A program made the position numbers and the translations under genes. Below the pieces are notes generated by a model. It had not been told where the DNA came from and searched no databases. It saw only the letters and a program-made list of their open reading frames with translations. A stretch of 64,000 nucleotides of DNA from Caenispirillum bisanense (GTDB lineage Bacteria; Pseudomonadota; Alphaproteobacteria; Rhodospirillales; Rhodospirillaceae), in contig NZ_BAAAEP010000018.1 of the NCBI RefSeq assembly GCF_039523075.1, forward strand, positions 1 to 64,000. Direction: 5' to 3'. Position 1 is the stretch's first letter. Each line of letters opens with the position of its first letter. Positions 20,717 to 29,694 of the stretch are shown here, piece by piece.

Positions 20717-22594
20717 ATGTCGAGACCGATCAAGCCCTTGGCCGTGGCCCTGGCACTCCTGCTGGCGGCCTGCGCCGGCACCGGCGAGGCGCCGCCGGAG
20801 ACCGCCGTCGCACCCGATGCCACCGCGACTCCGGCCGAGGCGCCCACCTCCTCCGCCTCCGCCTCCGCTGGCGCCGCCGCTGCGACCGATGCGGCCGGCC
20901 CGGACCTTCAGGCACAGCCGGAAGCGGCCACCGGCTGGCAGGCCAAGCCGCCGGTGGTGGCACAGAAGTACATGGTGGCGGCGGCGCACCCGCTGGCCGC
21001 CCAGGCCGGGCAGGCGATGCTGAAGCGCGGCGGCGCCGCCATCGACGCCGCCATCGCCACCCAGGCGGTGCTGACCCTGGTGGAGCCGCAGTCGAGCGGC
21101 ATCGGCGGCGGCGCCTTCCTGCTGCACTGGGACTCCGACAGCCGCCGCCTGTCCGCCTGGGACGGCCGCGAGACCGCCCCGGCGGCGGCGCGGCCGGAAC
21201 GGTTCCTTGATGCCGACGGCAAGCCGCTGCCCTTCAACGATGCCGTGGTCGGCGGCCTGTCGGTCGGCGTGCCGGGCGTGCTGCGCATGCTGGAGGCCGT
21301 CCACAAGCGCGAGGGCCGGCTGCCGTGGGCGACCCTGTTCGAGCCGGCGATCAAGCTGGCGGAGGACGGGTTCGCCGTCACCCCGCGCCTGCACCAGCTG
21401 CTGGCCGAGGACCAGGACCTGAGGAAGATGCCGGCCGCCGCCGCCTATTTCTACGGCGACGACGGCGAGCCGCCGGCGGTGGGCGAGACCCTGCGCAACC
21501 CGGCCCTGGCCGCCACCTTCCGCACCATCGCCCGCGGCGGCGCCGATGCCTTCTATCGCGGCCCGCTGGCCGCCGCCATGGTGGAGGCGGTGCGCACGGC
21601 GCCGCGCCGGCCGGGCGATCTGTCGCTGGCCGACCTGTCCGGCTACCAGGCCAAGGAGCGGGAGCCGGTGTGCACCGGCTATCGCGGCCGGCTGGTGTGC
21701 GGCATGGGGCCGCCGTCGTCGGGCGGCATCGCCGTCGGCCAGATCCTCGGCATGCTCGACACCCTGCCGCCGGCGCTGGTGAACGAACCGCTCGGCATCC
21801 GCACCGCCCACTACCTGACCCAGGCGCAGCGGCTGGCCTTTGCCGACCGCAACCTCTACGTCGGCGACAGCGATTTCGTCGACGTGCCGGTGGCCGGGCT
21901 GATCGACAAGGGCTACCTGCGGGAACGGGCGCGGCTGATGCGGGCCGACGGGCTGATCGCCTCGCCGGACGCCGGCACGCCGCCGGGGGTGCCGCAGAAG
22001 ACCGCCGCCTGGGGCAACGGCGCGGCACTGGAAATCCCCTCCACCACCCAGGTCAGCATCGTCGATTCCCACGGCGATGCCCTGTCGATGACGTCGTCCA
22101 TCGAGGGCGCCTTCGGCTCGCGGGTGTTCGTCAACGGCTTCCTGCTCAACAACCAGCTCACCGACTTCTCGTTCGAGCCCAAGGACGCCAAGGGCCGCCC
22201 TGTCGCCAACCGGGTGGAGCCGGGCAAGCGGCCGCGCAGTTCCATGGCGCCGACCATCGTGCTCGGCCAGAACCTGCGGCCGCTGCTGGTCACCGGCTCG
22301 CCGGGGGGCGCGCGGATCATCGGCTACACGGCGGGCAGCATCATGGGCGTGCTCGACTGGGGCCTCGACCCGCAGGAGGCGGTGAGCCTGCCGCACGTCC
22401 AGAGCCGCGGCGGCGCCACCGAGCTGGAGGCCGGCACGGCGGCGGAGCGGCTGGCGCCCGACTTGCAGGCGCGCGGCCACGAGGTCAAGATCGTCGACAT
22501 GACCAGCGGCCTGCACGCCATCGCCATCGGACCGGACGGCCGCCTCTACGGCGGTGCCGACCCGCGGCGCGAGGGCGTGGCGCTGGGGGAATGA
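20717..22594 (+). CDS. ggt: Gamma-glutamyltransferase, lipoprotein-type signal
   Basis: A 625-residue Ntn-hydrolase that cleaves glutathione and gamma-glutamyl amides in the periplasm. The N-terminus ends in a lipobox-like LLAACAG (residues 15–21), followed by an Ala/Thr/Ser-rich linker to about residue 75. The large-subunit region has GGAAIDAAIATQAVL, EPQSSGIGGGAFLL and WDGRETAP. The small subunit starts at the conserved threonine in STTQVSIVD (about residue 442), the autocleavage nucleophile, with SMAPTIV and GSPGGARII later. ATG at 20717 follows GGGAG. The amidase gene begins 30 bp downstream, probably in the same operon. Confidence 0.95.
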   Translation: MSRPIKPLAVALALLLAACAGTGEAPPETAVAPDATATPAEAPTSSASASAGAAAATDAAGPDLQAQPEAATGWQAKPPVVAQKYMVAAAHPLAAQAGQAMLKRGGAAIDAAIATQAVLTLVEPQSSGIGGGAFLLHWDSDSRRLSAWDGRETAPAAARPERFLDADGKPLPFNDAVVGGLSVGVPGVLRMLEAVHKREGRLPWATLFEPAIKLAEDGFAVTPRLHQLLAEDQDLRKMPAAAAYFYGDDGEPPAVGETLRNPALAATFRTIARGGADAFYRGPLAAAMVEAVRTAPRRPGDLSLADLSGYQAKEREPVCTGYRGRLVCGMGPPSSGGIAVGQILGMLDTLPPALVNEPLGIRTAHYLTQAQRLAFADRNLYVGDSDFVDVPVAGLIDKGYLRERARLMRADGLIASPDAGTPPGVPQKTAAWGNGAALEIPSTTQVSIVDSHGDALSMTSSIEGAFGSRVFVNGFLLNNQLTDFSFEPKDAKGRPVANRVEPGKRPRSSMAPTIVLGQNLRPLLVTGSPGGARIIGYTAGSIMGVLDWGLDPQEAVSLPHVQSRGGATELEAGTAAERLAPDLQARGHEVKIVDMTSGLHAIAIGPDGRLYGGADPRREGVALGE

Positions 22595-22624
22595 CGCCAA
22601 GACCGCTGACGGAGACGTTCTGAC

Positions 22625-23986
22625 ATGCTGCCCATGACCCCGCTTGCGGCTCTGCTCGACGACCTGTCGGCTGGCCGCACCACCTCCCGCGCGCTGACCG
22701 AGGCGGCGCTGGCGCGGGCGAAAGTGGGGGAGGGGCCGCGGGTCTTCACCCTGGTCGACGAGGCGGCGGCGCTGGCCGCCGCCGACCTCGCGGACGGGGC
22801 CCGCAAGGCCGGCTTCGACAGCGCGCCGCTGCTCGGTTTGCCGGTGTCGGTGAAGGATCTGTTCGACATCAAGGGGCAGGTGACCACCGTCGGCTCGGTG
22901 GTGCGCGCCGACGACCCGCCGGCCGCCGCCGATGCGCCGGTGGTGCGACGGCTGCGGGAGGCCGGGGCGGTGCTGGTCGGCCGCACCACCATGACCGAGT
23001 TCGCCTTTTCCGGCGTCGGCCTCAACCCCCACTACGGCACGCCCAGGAACCCCTGGGACCGCGCCACCGGCCGCATTCCCGGCGGATCGTCGTCGGGGGC
23101 GGCGGTGTCGGTCACCGACGGCATGGCGGCGGCGGCCATCGGCACCGATACCGGCGGCAGCGTGCGCATTCCGGCCGGCCTGTGCGGCCTCACCGGCTTC
23201 AAGCCGACGCAGGCGCGGGTCAGCCGCGACGGCTGCTTCCCGCTGTCCTTCGCCATGGATTCGGTCGGGCCGCTGGCGCCGACGGTGGCCTGCTGCGCCC
23301 TGCTCGACGCCGTGCTGAGCGGCGGCCCGGTGCGGCCGACGGAGCCCTTCCCGGTCAAGGGCCTGCGCCTGGCGGTGCCGCGCTGCCTGCTGCTCGACGA
23401 CATGGACGCCATCGTCTCCGACGCCTTCGAGGCGGCGCTGCACCGGCTGAGCGCGGCCGGCGCCCATATCGAGGGCGTGGCGGCGGAACACCTGATCGAC
23501 GAAACCTACGTCGCCCGTCAGGCGGCGCAGGTGACGGCGGAGGCCTGGGCGCTGCACCGCCGCACCATCGCCATCGCCGGCGACCGCTATGACCCGCGGG
23601 TGCGCGAGCGCATGAAGGCGGCGGAAGGCTGGTCGGCGGCCGATCTGGTCGACATGATGCGCTGGCGCGACGCCTTCCGCGCCCGCTGGGAGGCGCTGGC
23701 GGCGCCGTTCGATGCCCTGCTGTGGCCGACCCTGCCGACGGTGGCGCCCACCATCGCCCAGGTGGATGCCGACGAGGCCGGCTACAACACCTGGAACCGC
23801 CTCATGCTGCGCAACACCCGGCTGGTCAACGTGCTCGACGGCTGCGCGGTGACGCTGCCGGTCAACCGGCCGGGCGAGGCGCCGGTGGGCCTGCAGGTGG
23901 TCGCCGCCACCGGCCACGACGACCGCCTGCTGCGGATCGCCGCCGGGGTGGAAGCGGCGGTGGCGGAGATGCGTCATGTTTCATGA
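22625..23986 (+). CDS. Amidase signature family hydrolase
   Basis: A 453-residue amidase-signature enzyme with the whole Ser-cisSer-Lys machinery: catalytic lysine in PVSVKDLFDIKG (near residue 77), GGSSSGAAVSV carrying the cis-serine, and DTGGSVRIPAGLCGLTGFKP carrying the nucleophile. Related enzymes hydrolyse diverse amides; GatA is the paralogue, but no gatB or gatC is nearby, so a catabolic amidase is more likely. It overlaps the flavin-reductase-like gene by 11 bp and follows ggt by 30 bp, a probable three-gene operon. A second amidase-signature gene lies at 45628. Confidence 0.92.
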   Translation: MLPMTPLAALLDDLSAGRTTSRALTEAALARAKVGEGPRVFTLVDEAAALAAADLADGARKAGFDSAPLLGLPVSVKDLFDIKGQVTTVGSVVRADDPPAAADAPVVRRLREAGAVLVGRTTMTEFAFSGVGLNPHYGTPRNPWDRATGRIPGGSSSGAAVSVTDGMAAAAIGTDTGGSVRIPAGLCGLTGFKPTQARVSRDGCFPLSFAMDSVGPLAPTVACCALLDAVLSGGPVRPTEPFPVKGLRLAVPRCLLLDDMDAIVSDAFEAALHRLSAAGAHIEGVAAEHLIDETYVARQAAQVTAEAWALHRRTIAIAGDRYDPRVRERMKAAEGWSAADLVDMMRWRDAFRARWEALAAPFDALLWPTLPTVAPTIAQVDADEAGYNTWNRLMLRNTRLVNVLDGCAVTLPVNRPGEAPVGLQVVAATGHDDRLLRIAAGVEAAVAEMRHVS

Positions 23987-24671
23987 GGTCGGACAGCCGC
24001 ACGGCCTGCCCTTCAACCCGTTCAAGAGCTGCGTCATTCCCCGCCCCATCGGCTGGGTGACGACGGTGGATGCGGCCGGGCGGGTGAACCTGGCCCCCTT
24101 CAGCTACTTCAACGCGGTGGCCGGCGAGCCGCCCATGGTGGTGCTGGGCATCGGCGGCCGCCACGCGGTGGACGGCGGCGAGAAGGATACGGTGCGCAAC
24201 TGCCGCGCCACCGGCGAGTTCGTGGTCAACATGGCCACCCACGACCTGCGCGATGCGGTCAACGCCACCTCCCGCCCGCTGCCGCCGGGGGAGAGCGAGC
24301 TGGACCACGCCGGCCTCACCGCCGCCGCCAGCCGTCTGGTGGCGCCGCCGCGGGTGGCGGAAAGCCCCATCCATCTGGAATGCCGGGTGTGGCAGATCGT
24401 CGACCTGCCGCCCGACGGCGACGGCGCCCCCAACGCCCTGGTCATCGGCACGGTGGTCGGCGTCCATGTGGCCGACGAGGCGCTGACCCCCGACGGCAAG
24501 GTGGACGTGGAGCGCATCCGCCCCATCGCCCGACTCGGCTACCAGGACTACGCCACCATCGACCGGGTGTGGCAGCTGACCCGCCCCAAGGGCGGCGGCG
24601 ACGCGGTGGCGGAAGGGCAGGCGCCTGCTGCTGCCACCACCGCCACCACCGCCACCACCAGCTCCTCCTGA
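23976..24671 (+). CDS. Flavin reductase-like (FMN-binding split barrel) protein
   Basis: A 231-residue protein of the flavin reductase-like domain family. FNPFKSCVIPRPIGWVTTVD and VNLAPFSYFNAVAGEPPMVV are the FMN-binding signature, then GEFVVNMAT, ESPIHLECRVWQI and RLGYQDYATI. It overlaps the amidase gene by 11 bp. The final 20 residues are a low-complexity Ala/Thr/Ser tail encoded by repeats of GCCACCACC, unlike the rest of the protein; this looks like a recent 3'-end expansion. A strong terminator follows 19 bp after the stop. Substrate is unknown. Confidence 0.88.
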   Translation: MFHEVGQPHGLPFNPFKSCVIPRPIGWVTTVDAAGRVNLAPFSYFNAVAGEPPMVVLGIGGRHAVDGGEKDTVRNCRATGEFVVNMATHDLRDAVNATSRPLPPGESELDHAGLTAAASRLVAPPRVAESPIHLECRVWQIVDLPPDGDGAPNALVIGTVVGVHVADEALTPDGKVDVERIRPIARLGYQDYATIDRVWQLTRPKGGGDAVAEGQAPAAATTATTATTSSS

Positions 24672-24690
24672 AAGCGGCCCCGGAACGGCA

Positions 24691-24722
24691 AAGGCCGGCC
24701 CCTTGGGGAGCCGGCCTTTTTT
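24691..24722. terminator. Strong intrinsic terminator
   Basis: AAGGCCGGC (24691–24699) and GCCGGCCTT (24710–24718) form a perfect 9-bp stem around a 10-nt loop, followed by a run of six Ts (24717–24722). It ends the ggt–amidase–flavin reductase operon. The A-containing start of the stem gives weaker termination for the convergent small gene at 24745. Confidence 0.9.
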
Positions 24723-24744
24723 CCTGGCGGGATAAGGGATGGCG

Positions 24745-24978
24745 TCAGCCGAGGCGGGCGCGGGCCTCGGCGATGCAGCGATGGACGAGGTCGCGGTGGA
24801 GTCCGTCGCGGGCCAGCAGGGCGTCCATGATCGGGTCGCCCATCAGCTCGGCGATGGAGGGTTCTTCGTTGGCGGCAAAGCGATCGGCACGCGGACGCAG
24901 GCCACGTTCGGCCTCGGAAGATGCGTGGTAGCTGTTGCGCGGCGGCTTGAAGGAGTTGATCACCATTCCTCTCGTCAT
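24745..24978 (-). CDS. Small soluble protein, unknown function
   Basis: A 77-residue protein starting at ATG 24978 (a GTG one codon earlier is possible), with GGAAGGGAG upstream. The N-terminus is basic and polar (SFKPPRNSYHASSEAERG). The C-terminus is helical (EEPSIAELMGDPIMDALLARDG, then DLVHRCIAEARARLG), a pattern I associate with conserved short alphaproteobacterial proteins but cannot name. It has a large upstream gap of 585 bp and is converged upon by the flavin reductase operon. Confidence 0.6.
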   Translation of the reverse strand: MTRGMVINSFKPPRNSYHASSEAERGLRPRADRFAANEEPSIAELMGDPIMDALLARDGLHRDLVHRCIAEARARLG

Positions 24979-25563
24979 CACTTGGCACTCCCTTCCTGCA
25001 TTTCTTTTCGTTTCGGCATACAGCCCTTGAGAGCAGGAGCGTGTCCTTGGGTTTGTCCGGGTGCTGCAGTCGGTTTTTCTGTGCCGTCCATGCAGCGCTG
25101 GGACTAACGCTCGGCCCGCCTCGGCGTTGAGCTGGCAGGAGAAAAAAGTCGCTCGCCGTGGGCCTGACCCTTACCTAAGGTGCCGCACGGCCGATGCAAG
25201 CGGTGTCACCGCATCGTCATCATGCTCGCGCATCACGCGAGCCTTGTGCCACGATAGCCCGTCCGGTGATGTGACGAGCCTCACACAGCCCTATTTTCCG
25301 CAAGGAAATCCCCCTGTCGATCCGGCCGGACGGCATGGGTGCGGTATCAAACGACGCAGGCCACCCCCTCCCAAAGCAGGGCGCCGATTCCCCCCTTGGC
25401 CGCGGCCTGTGAGCAGCTGCGGCGGGATGTGAACCGCCGTTGACACAGCGGGCGGCGGATTTCCTGTCGTGAACAGCGAGCGGCTCCCGCGGTGCCGCGT
25501 CAATGGCCGCAGCCGCGAACGGCGGCGCGTGCCATGCTGGTGTACCGTCGACAGGAAAAAATC
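24979..25563. other. 585-bp non-coding gap with several dyads
   Basis: The longest gap in the window, between two divergent genes (24745–24978 and 25564). No supported ORF. The GC content is lower than in neighbouring genes. It holds three dyads within 90 bp: GCGGTG-T-CACCGC (25200–25212), GCTCGCG/CGCGAGC hairpin arms (25224–25230, 25236–25242) and the CRP-type palindrome at 25270–25285. It could contain two divergent promoters and an unrecognised small RNA. Confidence 0.5.
25270..25285. promoter_or_regulatory. Perfect CRP-type palindrome
   Basis: TGTGA-CGAGCC-TCACA equals the CRP consensus of two TGTGA half-sites spaced by 6 bp. It lies about 280 bp upstream of the DMT transporter start and 290 bp upstream of the small gene on the other side, so its target is unclear. 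The match is seen; binding is inferred. Confidence 0.5.
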
Positions 25564-26502
25564 ATGCAGGTCCGCAAGCGCCCCGCCGCCGCTCCCCCTC
25601 CCGCCGGCACCGCCATCCCGCTGCCGGTGACGCCGCCGGCGACGGCGGAGCAGCCCCTGCGCGGCATCCTGCTGGTGGTGGTGGCGACCCTGTTCTTCGG
25701 CGTCATGGACACCAGCATCAAGTGGCTGGCGGCGACCTATCCGGTGCCGCAGGTGGCGTTCTTCCGCTCCGTCTTCGGCCTGCTGCCGCTGCTGCCCATG
25801 GCATTGCGCGGCGGCGGCATCGCCCTGCGGCTGCGCCAGCCGGCGGGGGTGCTGCTGCGGTCCATGCTGGCGCCGGCGGCCATGCTGTGCATCTTCGGCT
25901 CCTTCGCGCTGCTGCCGCTGGCGGAGGCCATCACCATCGGCTTCGCCGCGCCGATCCTGATGGCGGCGCTGGGCGTGCCGCTGCTGGGGGAACGGGTGGG
26001 CTGGCGGCGGTGGGCGGCCATCCTGGTCGGCTTCGCCGGCGTGCTGGTGGTGGTGCGGCCCGACGGCCTGACCCTCAGCCTGGGCGCCGGCCTCGCCCTG
26101 GCCGGCACCGCCATCTATGCCCTGTCGATGGTGTGGGGCCGCCGGCTCATGCGCCGCGACGGCCCGACCAGCCTGGCGCTTTACACCCACTTCGTGTCCA
26201 TCGCCGTGCTGGCGCTGCTGCTGCCGTGGAACTGGGTCAGCCCCACCGCTGCCGACCTGGCGCTGATGGCCATGATGGGCATTGCCGGCGGCATCGCCGT
26301 GCTGTTCCTCACCCGCGCCTACCAGTGCGCCCCGGTGGCGGTGCTGGCGCCGTTCGACTACCTCAACCTGCCGGTGGCGGCGCTGGCCGGCTGGGTGATC
26401 TGGCACGAGGTGCCGGGGCCGCATGTGTGGTGGGGGGCGGCGGTGATCGTCGCCAGCGGCCTTTACATCGTCCACCGCGAGGGCCGCAGCCGCGCCGCCT
26501 GA
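25564..26502 (+). CDS. EamA/DMT-family transporter
   Basis: A 312-residue membrane protein with ten predicted helices in two EamA repeats. Repeat one begins GILLVVVATLFFGVMDTSIKW and includes PQVAFFRSVFGLLPLLP; repeat two begins GAGLALAGTAIYALSMVWGRR. The start at 25564 is supported by AGGAAAA; the upstream frame extension has no ribosome site. Substrates of this family include amino acids, nucleotide precursors and drugs, and none can be assigned here. It is preceded by the large dyad-containing gap and converges on the lipid A operon. Confidence 0.88.
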   Translation: MQVRKRPAAAPPPAGTAIPLPVTPPATAEQPLRGILLVVVATLFFGVMDTSIKWLAATYPVPQVAFFRSVFGLLPLLPMALRGGGIALRLRQPAGVLLRSMLAPAAMLCIFGSFALLPLAEAITIGFAAPILMAALGVPLLGERVGWRRWAAILVGFAGVLVVVRPDGLTLSLGAGLALAGTAIYALSMVWGRRLMRRDGPTSLALYTHFVSIAVLALLLPWNWVSPTAADLALMAMMGIAGGIAVLFLTRAYQCAPVAVLAPFDYLNLPVAALAGWVIWHEVPGPHVWWGAAVIVASGLYIVHREGRSRAA

Positions 26503-26542
26503 TCCCGGCGCCGCGGCGCCGGCGCGCGGGGTCAGTCCGGGG

Positions 26543-27421
26543 TTAGTCCGGCCAGCGGCGGTGCAGCCACAGCCACTGGTCGGGGTGTTCGCGGATCCAG
26601 CCTTCGATCATGGCGTTGATGCGGGTCATCAGCTCGCGCACGTCGGCATCGAGATCGCCGGTGCGCGGCAGCTCCATGGGCGGGTAGATCTCCACCCGCA
26701 GGCGGTGCGGCGCGGTGCGCACCACCCGCCCCGGCACCACCGGCAGGTCCAGGCGCAGGGCGAACTGGGCGATGGAGGTGGTGGTCATGGCGTCGCGGCC
26801 GAAGAACGGCACCGGGATGCCCTCGTTCAGCTTCTGGTCGACCAGCATGCCCAGGTGCTCGCCCTTCTTCAGCAGGGCGAAGGCGCGGCGGGCGCCGGCG
26901 GCGCCCTTGGGCAGCACCTCGCCGGGGGCACCGCCACGGGCGCGGCGGAACAGGTCTTCCACCGCCGGGTTGTTGGCGGCGCGGTAGAAGCGGTGCATTA
27001 CCAGCCCCTCGGCCCCGGCGAACAGGTTGGCCATCTCCCAGTTGCCGAGGTGGGCGGAGAAGGTGAGGCCGCCCTTGCCGTCGTCGCGCAGGGCGCGGAT
27101 ATGCTCGGCCCCCACCACGTCGCAGTGGGCGGCGTAGAAGCGGCCGTCCTCCAGGTGCGGGAACTCGCCGGCGGTGCGGCCCAGGTTCTCCCACATGCCG
27201 CGCAGGATGGTCTCGCGCTCGACCTCGGACTTTTCCGGGAAGGCGCGGGCGAGGTTGCGGTGGGCGATGCGGGAAACGCCCAGACGCGGCCCGATCAGCC
27301 GGAACAGCCCGCCGACCAGGTCGGAGGATCGGTTGACCGGCAGCCGTCGCAGGCCGAAGTAGACGCCGCGCGCCAGCCAGCCTTCCAGCCGGGTGCGCCA
27401 GGCCGCCTTGCGCTTAGCCAT
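26543..27421 (-). CDS. Lipid A biosynthesis (LpxL/HtrB-type) acyltransferase
   Basis: A 292-residue membrane-associated acyltransferase that would add a secondary acyl chain to Kdo2-lipid A precursors. It shows the family's HxxxxE-type catalytic region in FSAHLGNWEMANLFA (near residue 125), then FYRAANNPAVEDLFRR, GMLVDQKLNEGIPVPFFG and the C-terminal MIEGWIREHPDQWLWLHRRWPD. The ATG at 27421 overlaps the lpxK stop by 8 bp; a longer N-terminus is open but unlikely. It is the last gene of the operon DUF374–waaA–lpxK–lpxL-like. Confidence 0.92.
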   Translation of the reverse strand: MAKRKAAWRTRLEGWLARGVYFGLRRLPVNRSSDLVGGLFRLIGPRLGVSRIAHRNLARAFPEKSEVERETILRGMWENLGRTAGEFPHLEDGRFYAAHCDVVGAEHIRALRDDGKGGLTFSAHLGNWEMANLFAGAEGLVMHRFYRAANNPAVEDLFRRARGGAPGEVLPKGAAGARRAFALLKKGEHLGMLVDQKLNEGIPVPFFGRDAMTTTSIAQFALRLDLPVVPGRVVRTAPHRLRVEIYPPMELPRTGDLDADVRELMTRINAMIEGWIREHPDQWLWLHRRWPD

Positions 27422-28412
27422 GGGCGGCGGCTCCGTCTCCGGCATCGGCGCGCAGCGGCAGGCCGTGGGCGGCCAGCAGGGCACGCAGGGCGGCGGGGTC
27501 GTCCCAGGCGACGGCGACGGAGACCACGTCGACCTGCTGGCGCTGGTCGGGCGGCAGGCGGACGGCGTCCTTGGCGGTGGTCACGGGCACGGCGCCCAGG
27601 GCGAAGGCTTCATCGAGGATCGGTTGCACGTCGTCGTGGCGGTAGGGGTGATGGTCGGCAAAGGGGTGGACGGCGGCCAGCAGGGCGCCGGCACCGCGCA
27701 GGGTGGCGAAGAACTTCTCCGGCCGGCCGATGCCGGCGAAGGCGACCACCCGCCGCCCGGCCAGGGCCCCCGCCTCCGGCCCCGCCACCAGCCGCGCCCG
27801 CAGCGCCGTCAGGCCCTTGGGCAGGCGGCGGGCGACGCCGGTGGTGTCGTCGCCCACCAGCACCACCGCATCGGCGCGGGACAGGCCCTCCGCCAGCGGT
27901 TCGCGCAAGGGGCCGGCGGGGATGACGCGGCGGTTGCCGAAGCCGTAGCCGCCGTCCACCACCACCAGCGACAGGGTTTTCGCCAGGGTCGGGTTCTGGT
28001 GGCCGTCGTCCATGATGATGGCGGCCGCTCCGGCGGCCACGGCGGCGCGGGCGCCCTCCGGCCGGCGGCGGGCCACCCAGGTGGGGGCGCGGGCGGCCAG
28101 CAGCAGCGCCTCGTCGCCCACCTCGTCGGCGGTGTGGCGGTCGGGCTCCACCCGCAGCGGCCCGGCTTCCGAGCCGCCGTAGCCGCGGGTGAGGAAGTGG
28201 GCGCCGTCGACCAGGGCGGCCAGCGCCAGGCACACCGGCGTCTTGCCGGCGCCGCCGGCGGTGATGTTGCGGACGCAGACCACCGGCACCCCGGCCTCGG
28301 CCGGCACCGTGCGGGCCCGCCGCCAGCGGCCAGCGGCGGCATAGAGCAGGGCGGCCGGCTCCAGCAGGCGGGTGAGGCCGGTCTCGGTCTGCCAGAACTC
28401 AGGCGCGCGCAT
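27414..28412 (-). CDS. lpxK: Tetraacyldisaccharide 4'-kinase
   Basis: A 332-residue inner-membrane kinase that phosphorylates the 4' position of the lipid A disaccharide. The P-loop TAGGAGKTPVCLAL lies near residue 52; FLTRGYGGSEAGP and the catalytic region MDDGHQNP follow. The usual DDGFQ motif reads DDGHQ here, a substitution that keeps the catalytic aspartates. Then come VVDGGYGFGN and RVIPAGPLREPL. It overlaps waaA by 14 bp and the acyltransferase by 8 bp, so the operon is tightly coupled. Confidence 0.95.
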   Translation of the reverse strand: MRAPEFWQTETGLTRLLEPAALLYAAAGRWRRARTVPAEAGVPVVCVRNITAGGAGKTPVCLALAALVDGAHFLTRGYGGSEAGPLRVEPDRHTADEVGDEALLLAARAPTWVARRRPEGARAAVAAGAAAIIMDDGHQNPTLAKTLSLVVVDGGYGFGNRRVIPAGPLREPLAEGLSRADAVVLVGDDTTGVARRLPKGLTALRARLVAGPEAGALAGRRVVAFAGIGRPEKFFATLRGAGALLAAVHPFADHHPYRHDDVQPILDEAFALGAVPVTTAKDAVRLPPDQRQQVDVVSVAVAWDDPAALRALLAAHGLPLRADAGDGAAAHG

Positions 28413-29694
28413 GGGCCGCCGCCTGCCGTTCCGCCGTGTCGAGCAGCGGCGCCAGACGGTCCAGCACCCGCTCCAGCACCACCATTTCCTGGGTCGCGAA
28501 GTCGTGGCCGCGGTCGGCCAGCGGGCGGCGTTCCTGCGGGTCGCGCAGCAGGCGGTCGACGGTCAGCGCCAGTTCGCCCTCGCTGCCCACCTGCAGGGCG
28601 GCGCCGCCGGTGACCATGCGGCGGGTCATTTCGGCGAAGTTGTCCATGTGCGGCCCCATCACCACCGCGCAGCCGAGTCGCGCCGCTTCCAGCGGGTTCT
28701 GGCCGCCGTGGCCGATGAGCGACTTGCCGATGAACACCACCGGCGCCAGGCGGCAGAACAGGCCCATCTCGCCCATGGTGTCGGCCAGGTAGAGGTCGAT
28801 GCCGGCCTCGGGCATCTCGCCGCGGGAGCGCTGGGCGACGCGCAGCCCTTCCGCCTCCAGCTCCGCCCGCACCTCGTCGCCGCGGTGGGCGTGGCGGGGG
28901 ATGACGACGGTGAGCAGGCCGGGGTGACGCTCCGCCAGGGTGTGGTGCAGGCGGGCGGCCATGGCTTCCTCGCCGGCATGGGTGCTGGCGGCCAGCCACA
29001 CCGGCCGCTCGGCGGTCAGCCGGCGCAGGCGGATCAGGGTGTCCTCGTCGGCCGGCAGCGGCGGCGCCGCGAACTTCAGGTTGCCGAGGCAGTCGCAGGC
29101 CGGGGCGCCCAGCTGGCTCAGGCGGTCGGCATCGTCGGCGGTCTGCCCGAGGCAGAGGGTGAAGGACCCCAGCAGCTGCCCGATCAGGCCGCGGAACCGC
29201 TGCCAGTTGCGGAACGAGCGGTCGGAGACGCGGCCGTTCAGCAGCACCAGCGGCAGCCCGCGGCGGCCGATTTCGGTGATCATGTTGGGCCAGAACTCGC
29301 TTTCCGCCCACAGAACCAGGTCGGGCTGCCAGTGATCGAGGAAGCGGCGCACGAAGCGGATGCGGTCAACCGGCACGTACTGGTGCAGGCAGCCTTCCGG
29401 CAGGCGGTCGGCCATCATGCGGGCGGAGGTGACGGTGCCGGTGGTCAGCAGCACGGTCAGGCCCGGCCGCGTCTCCCGCAGGTGGCGCAGCAGCGGCAGC
29501 ATGGACAGGCTCTCGCCGACGCTGGCGGCGTGCACCCACACCAGCGGGCCGGACGGGCGGCGCAGCGAGGCATGGCCGCGCCGTTCCGGGAAGCGCAGCG
29601 GGTCTTCCTTGCCGGCCGCCCGGCGGCGGCCGAGGTAGAGGTCGATCACCGGCCCGCCCAGGGTGGTGAGGCCGCGGTAGAGGCTGATCAGCAT
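28399..29694 (-). CDS. waaA: 3-deoxy-D-manno-octulosonic acid transferase
   Basis: A 431-residue GT30 enzyme that attaches Kdo to lipid A precursor at the inner membrane. Family motifs include the catalytic glutamate region WVHAASVGESLSMLPLL near residue 58, LLTTGTVTSA, the second domain's WLAASTHAGEE, VVIPRHAHRG and the nucleotide-sugar site IGKSLIGHGGQNPLEAARLG. The ATG at 29694 overlaps the upstream DUF374 gene by 7 bp. Whether it adds one or two Kdo units cannot be told from sequence. Confidence 0.96.
   Translation of the reverse strand: MLISLYRGLTTLGGPVIDLYLGRRRAAGKEDPLRFPERRGHASLRRPSGPLVWVHAASVGESLSMLPLLRHLRETRPGLTVLLTTGTVTSARMMADRLPEGCLHQYVPVDRIRFVRRFLDHWQPDLVLWAESEFWPNMITEIGRRGLPLVLLNGRVSDRSFRNWQRFRGLIGQLLGSFTLCLGQTADDADRLSQLGAPACDCLGNLKFAAPPLPADEDTLIRLRRLTAERPVWLAASTHAGEEAMAARLHHTLAERHPGLLTVVIPRHAHRGDEVRAELEAEGLRVAQRSRGEMPEAGIDLYLADTMGEMGLFCRLAPVVFIGKSLIGHGGQNPLEAARLGCAVVMGPHMDNFAEMTRRMVTGGAALQVGSEGELALTVDRLLRDPQERRPLADRGHDFATQEMVVLERVLDRLAPLLDTAERQAAAHARA

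Noticed and set aside
19961..23977. A 1338-codon open frame on the minus strand opposite ggt and the amidase
   Set aside because: It is antisense to two well-supported enzymes and is repetitive (Arg/Gly/His-rich), with no ribosome site or family motif.
24630..24670. GCCACCACC tandem repeats
   Set aside because: They encode the tail of the flavin reductase-like protein; too few units for a mobile or CRISPR-type repeat.
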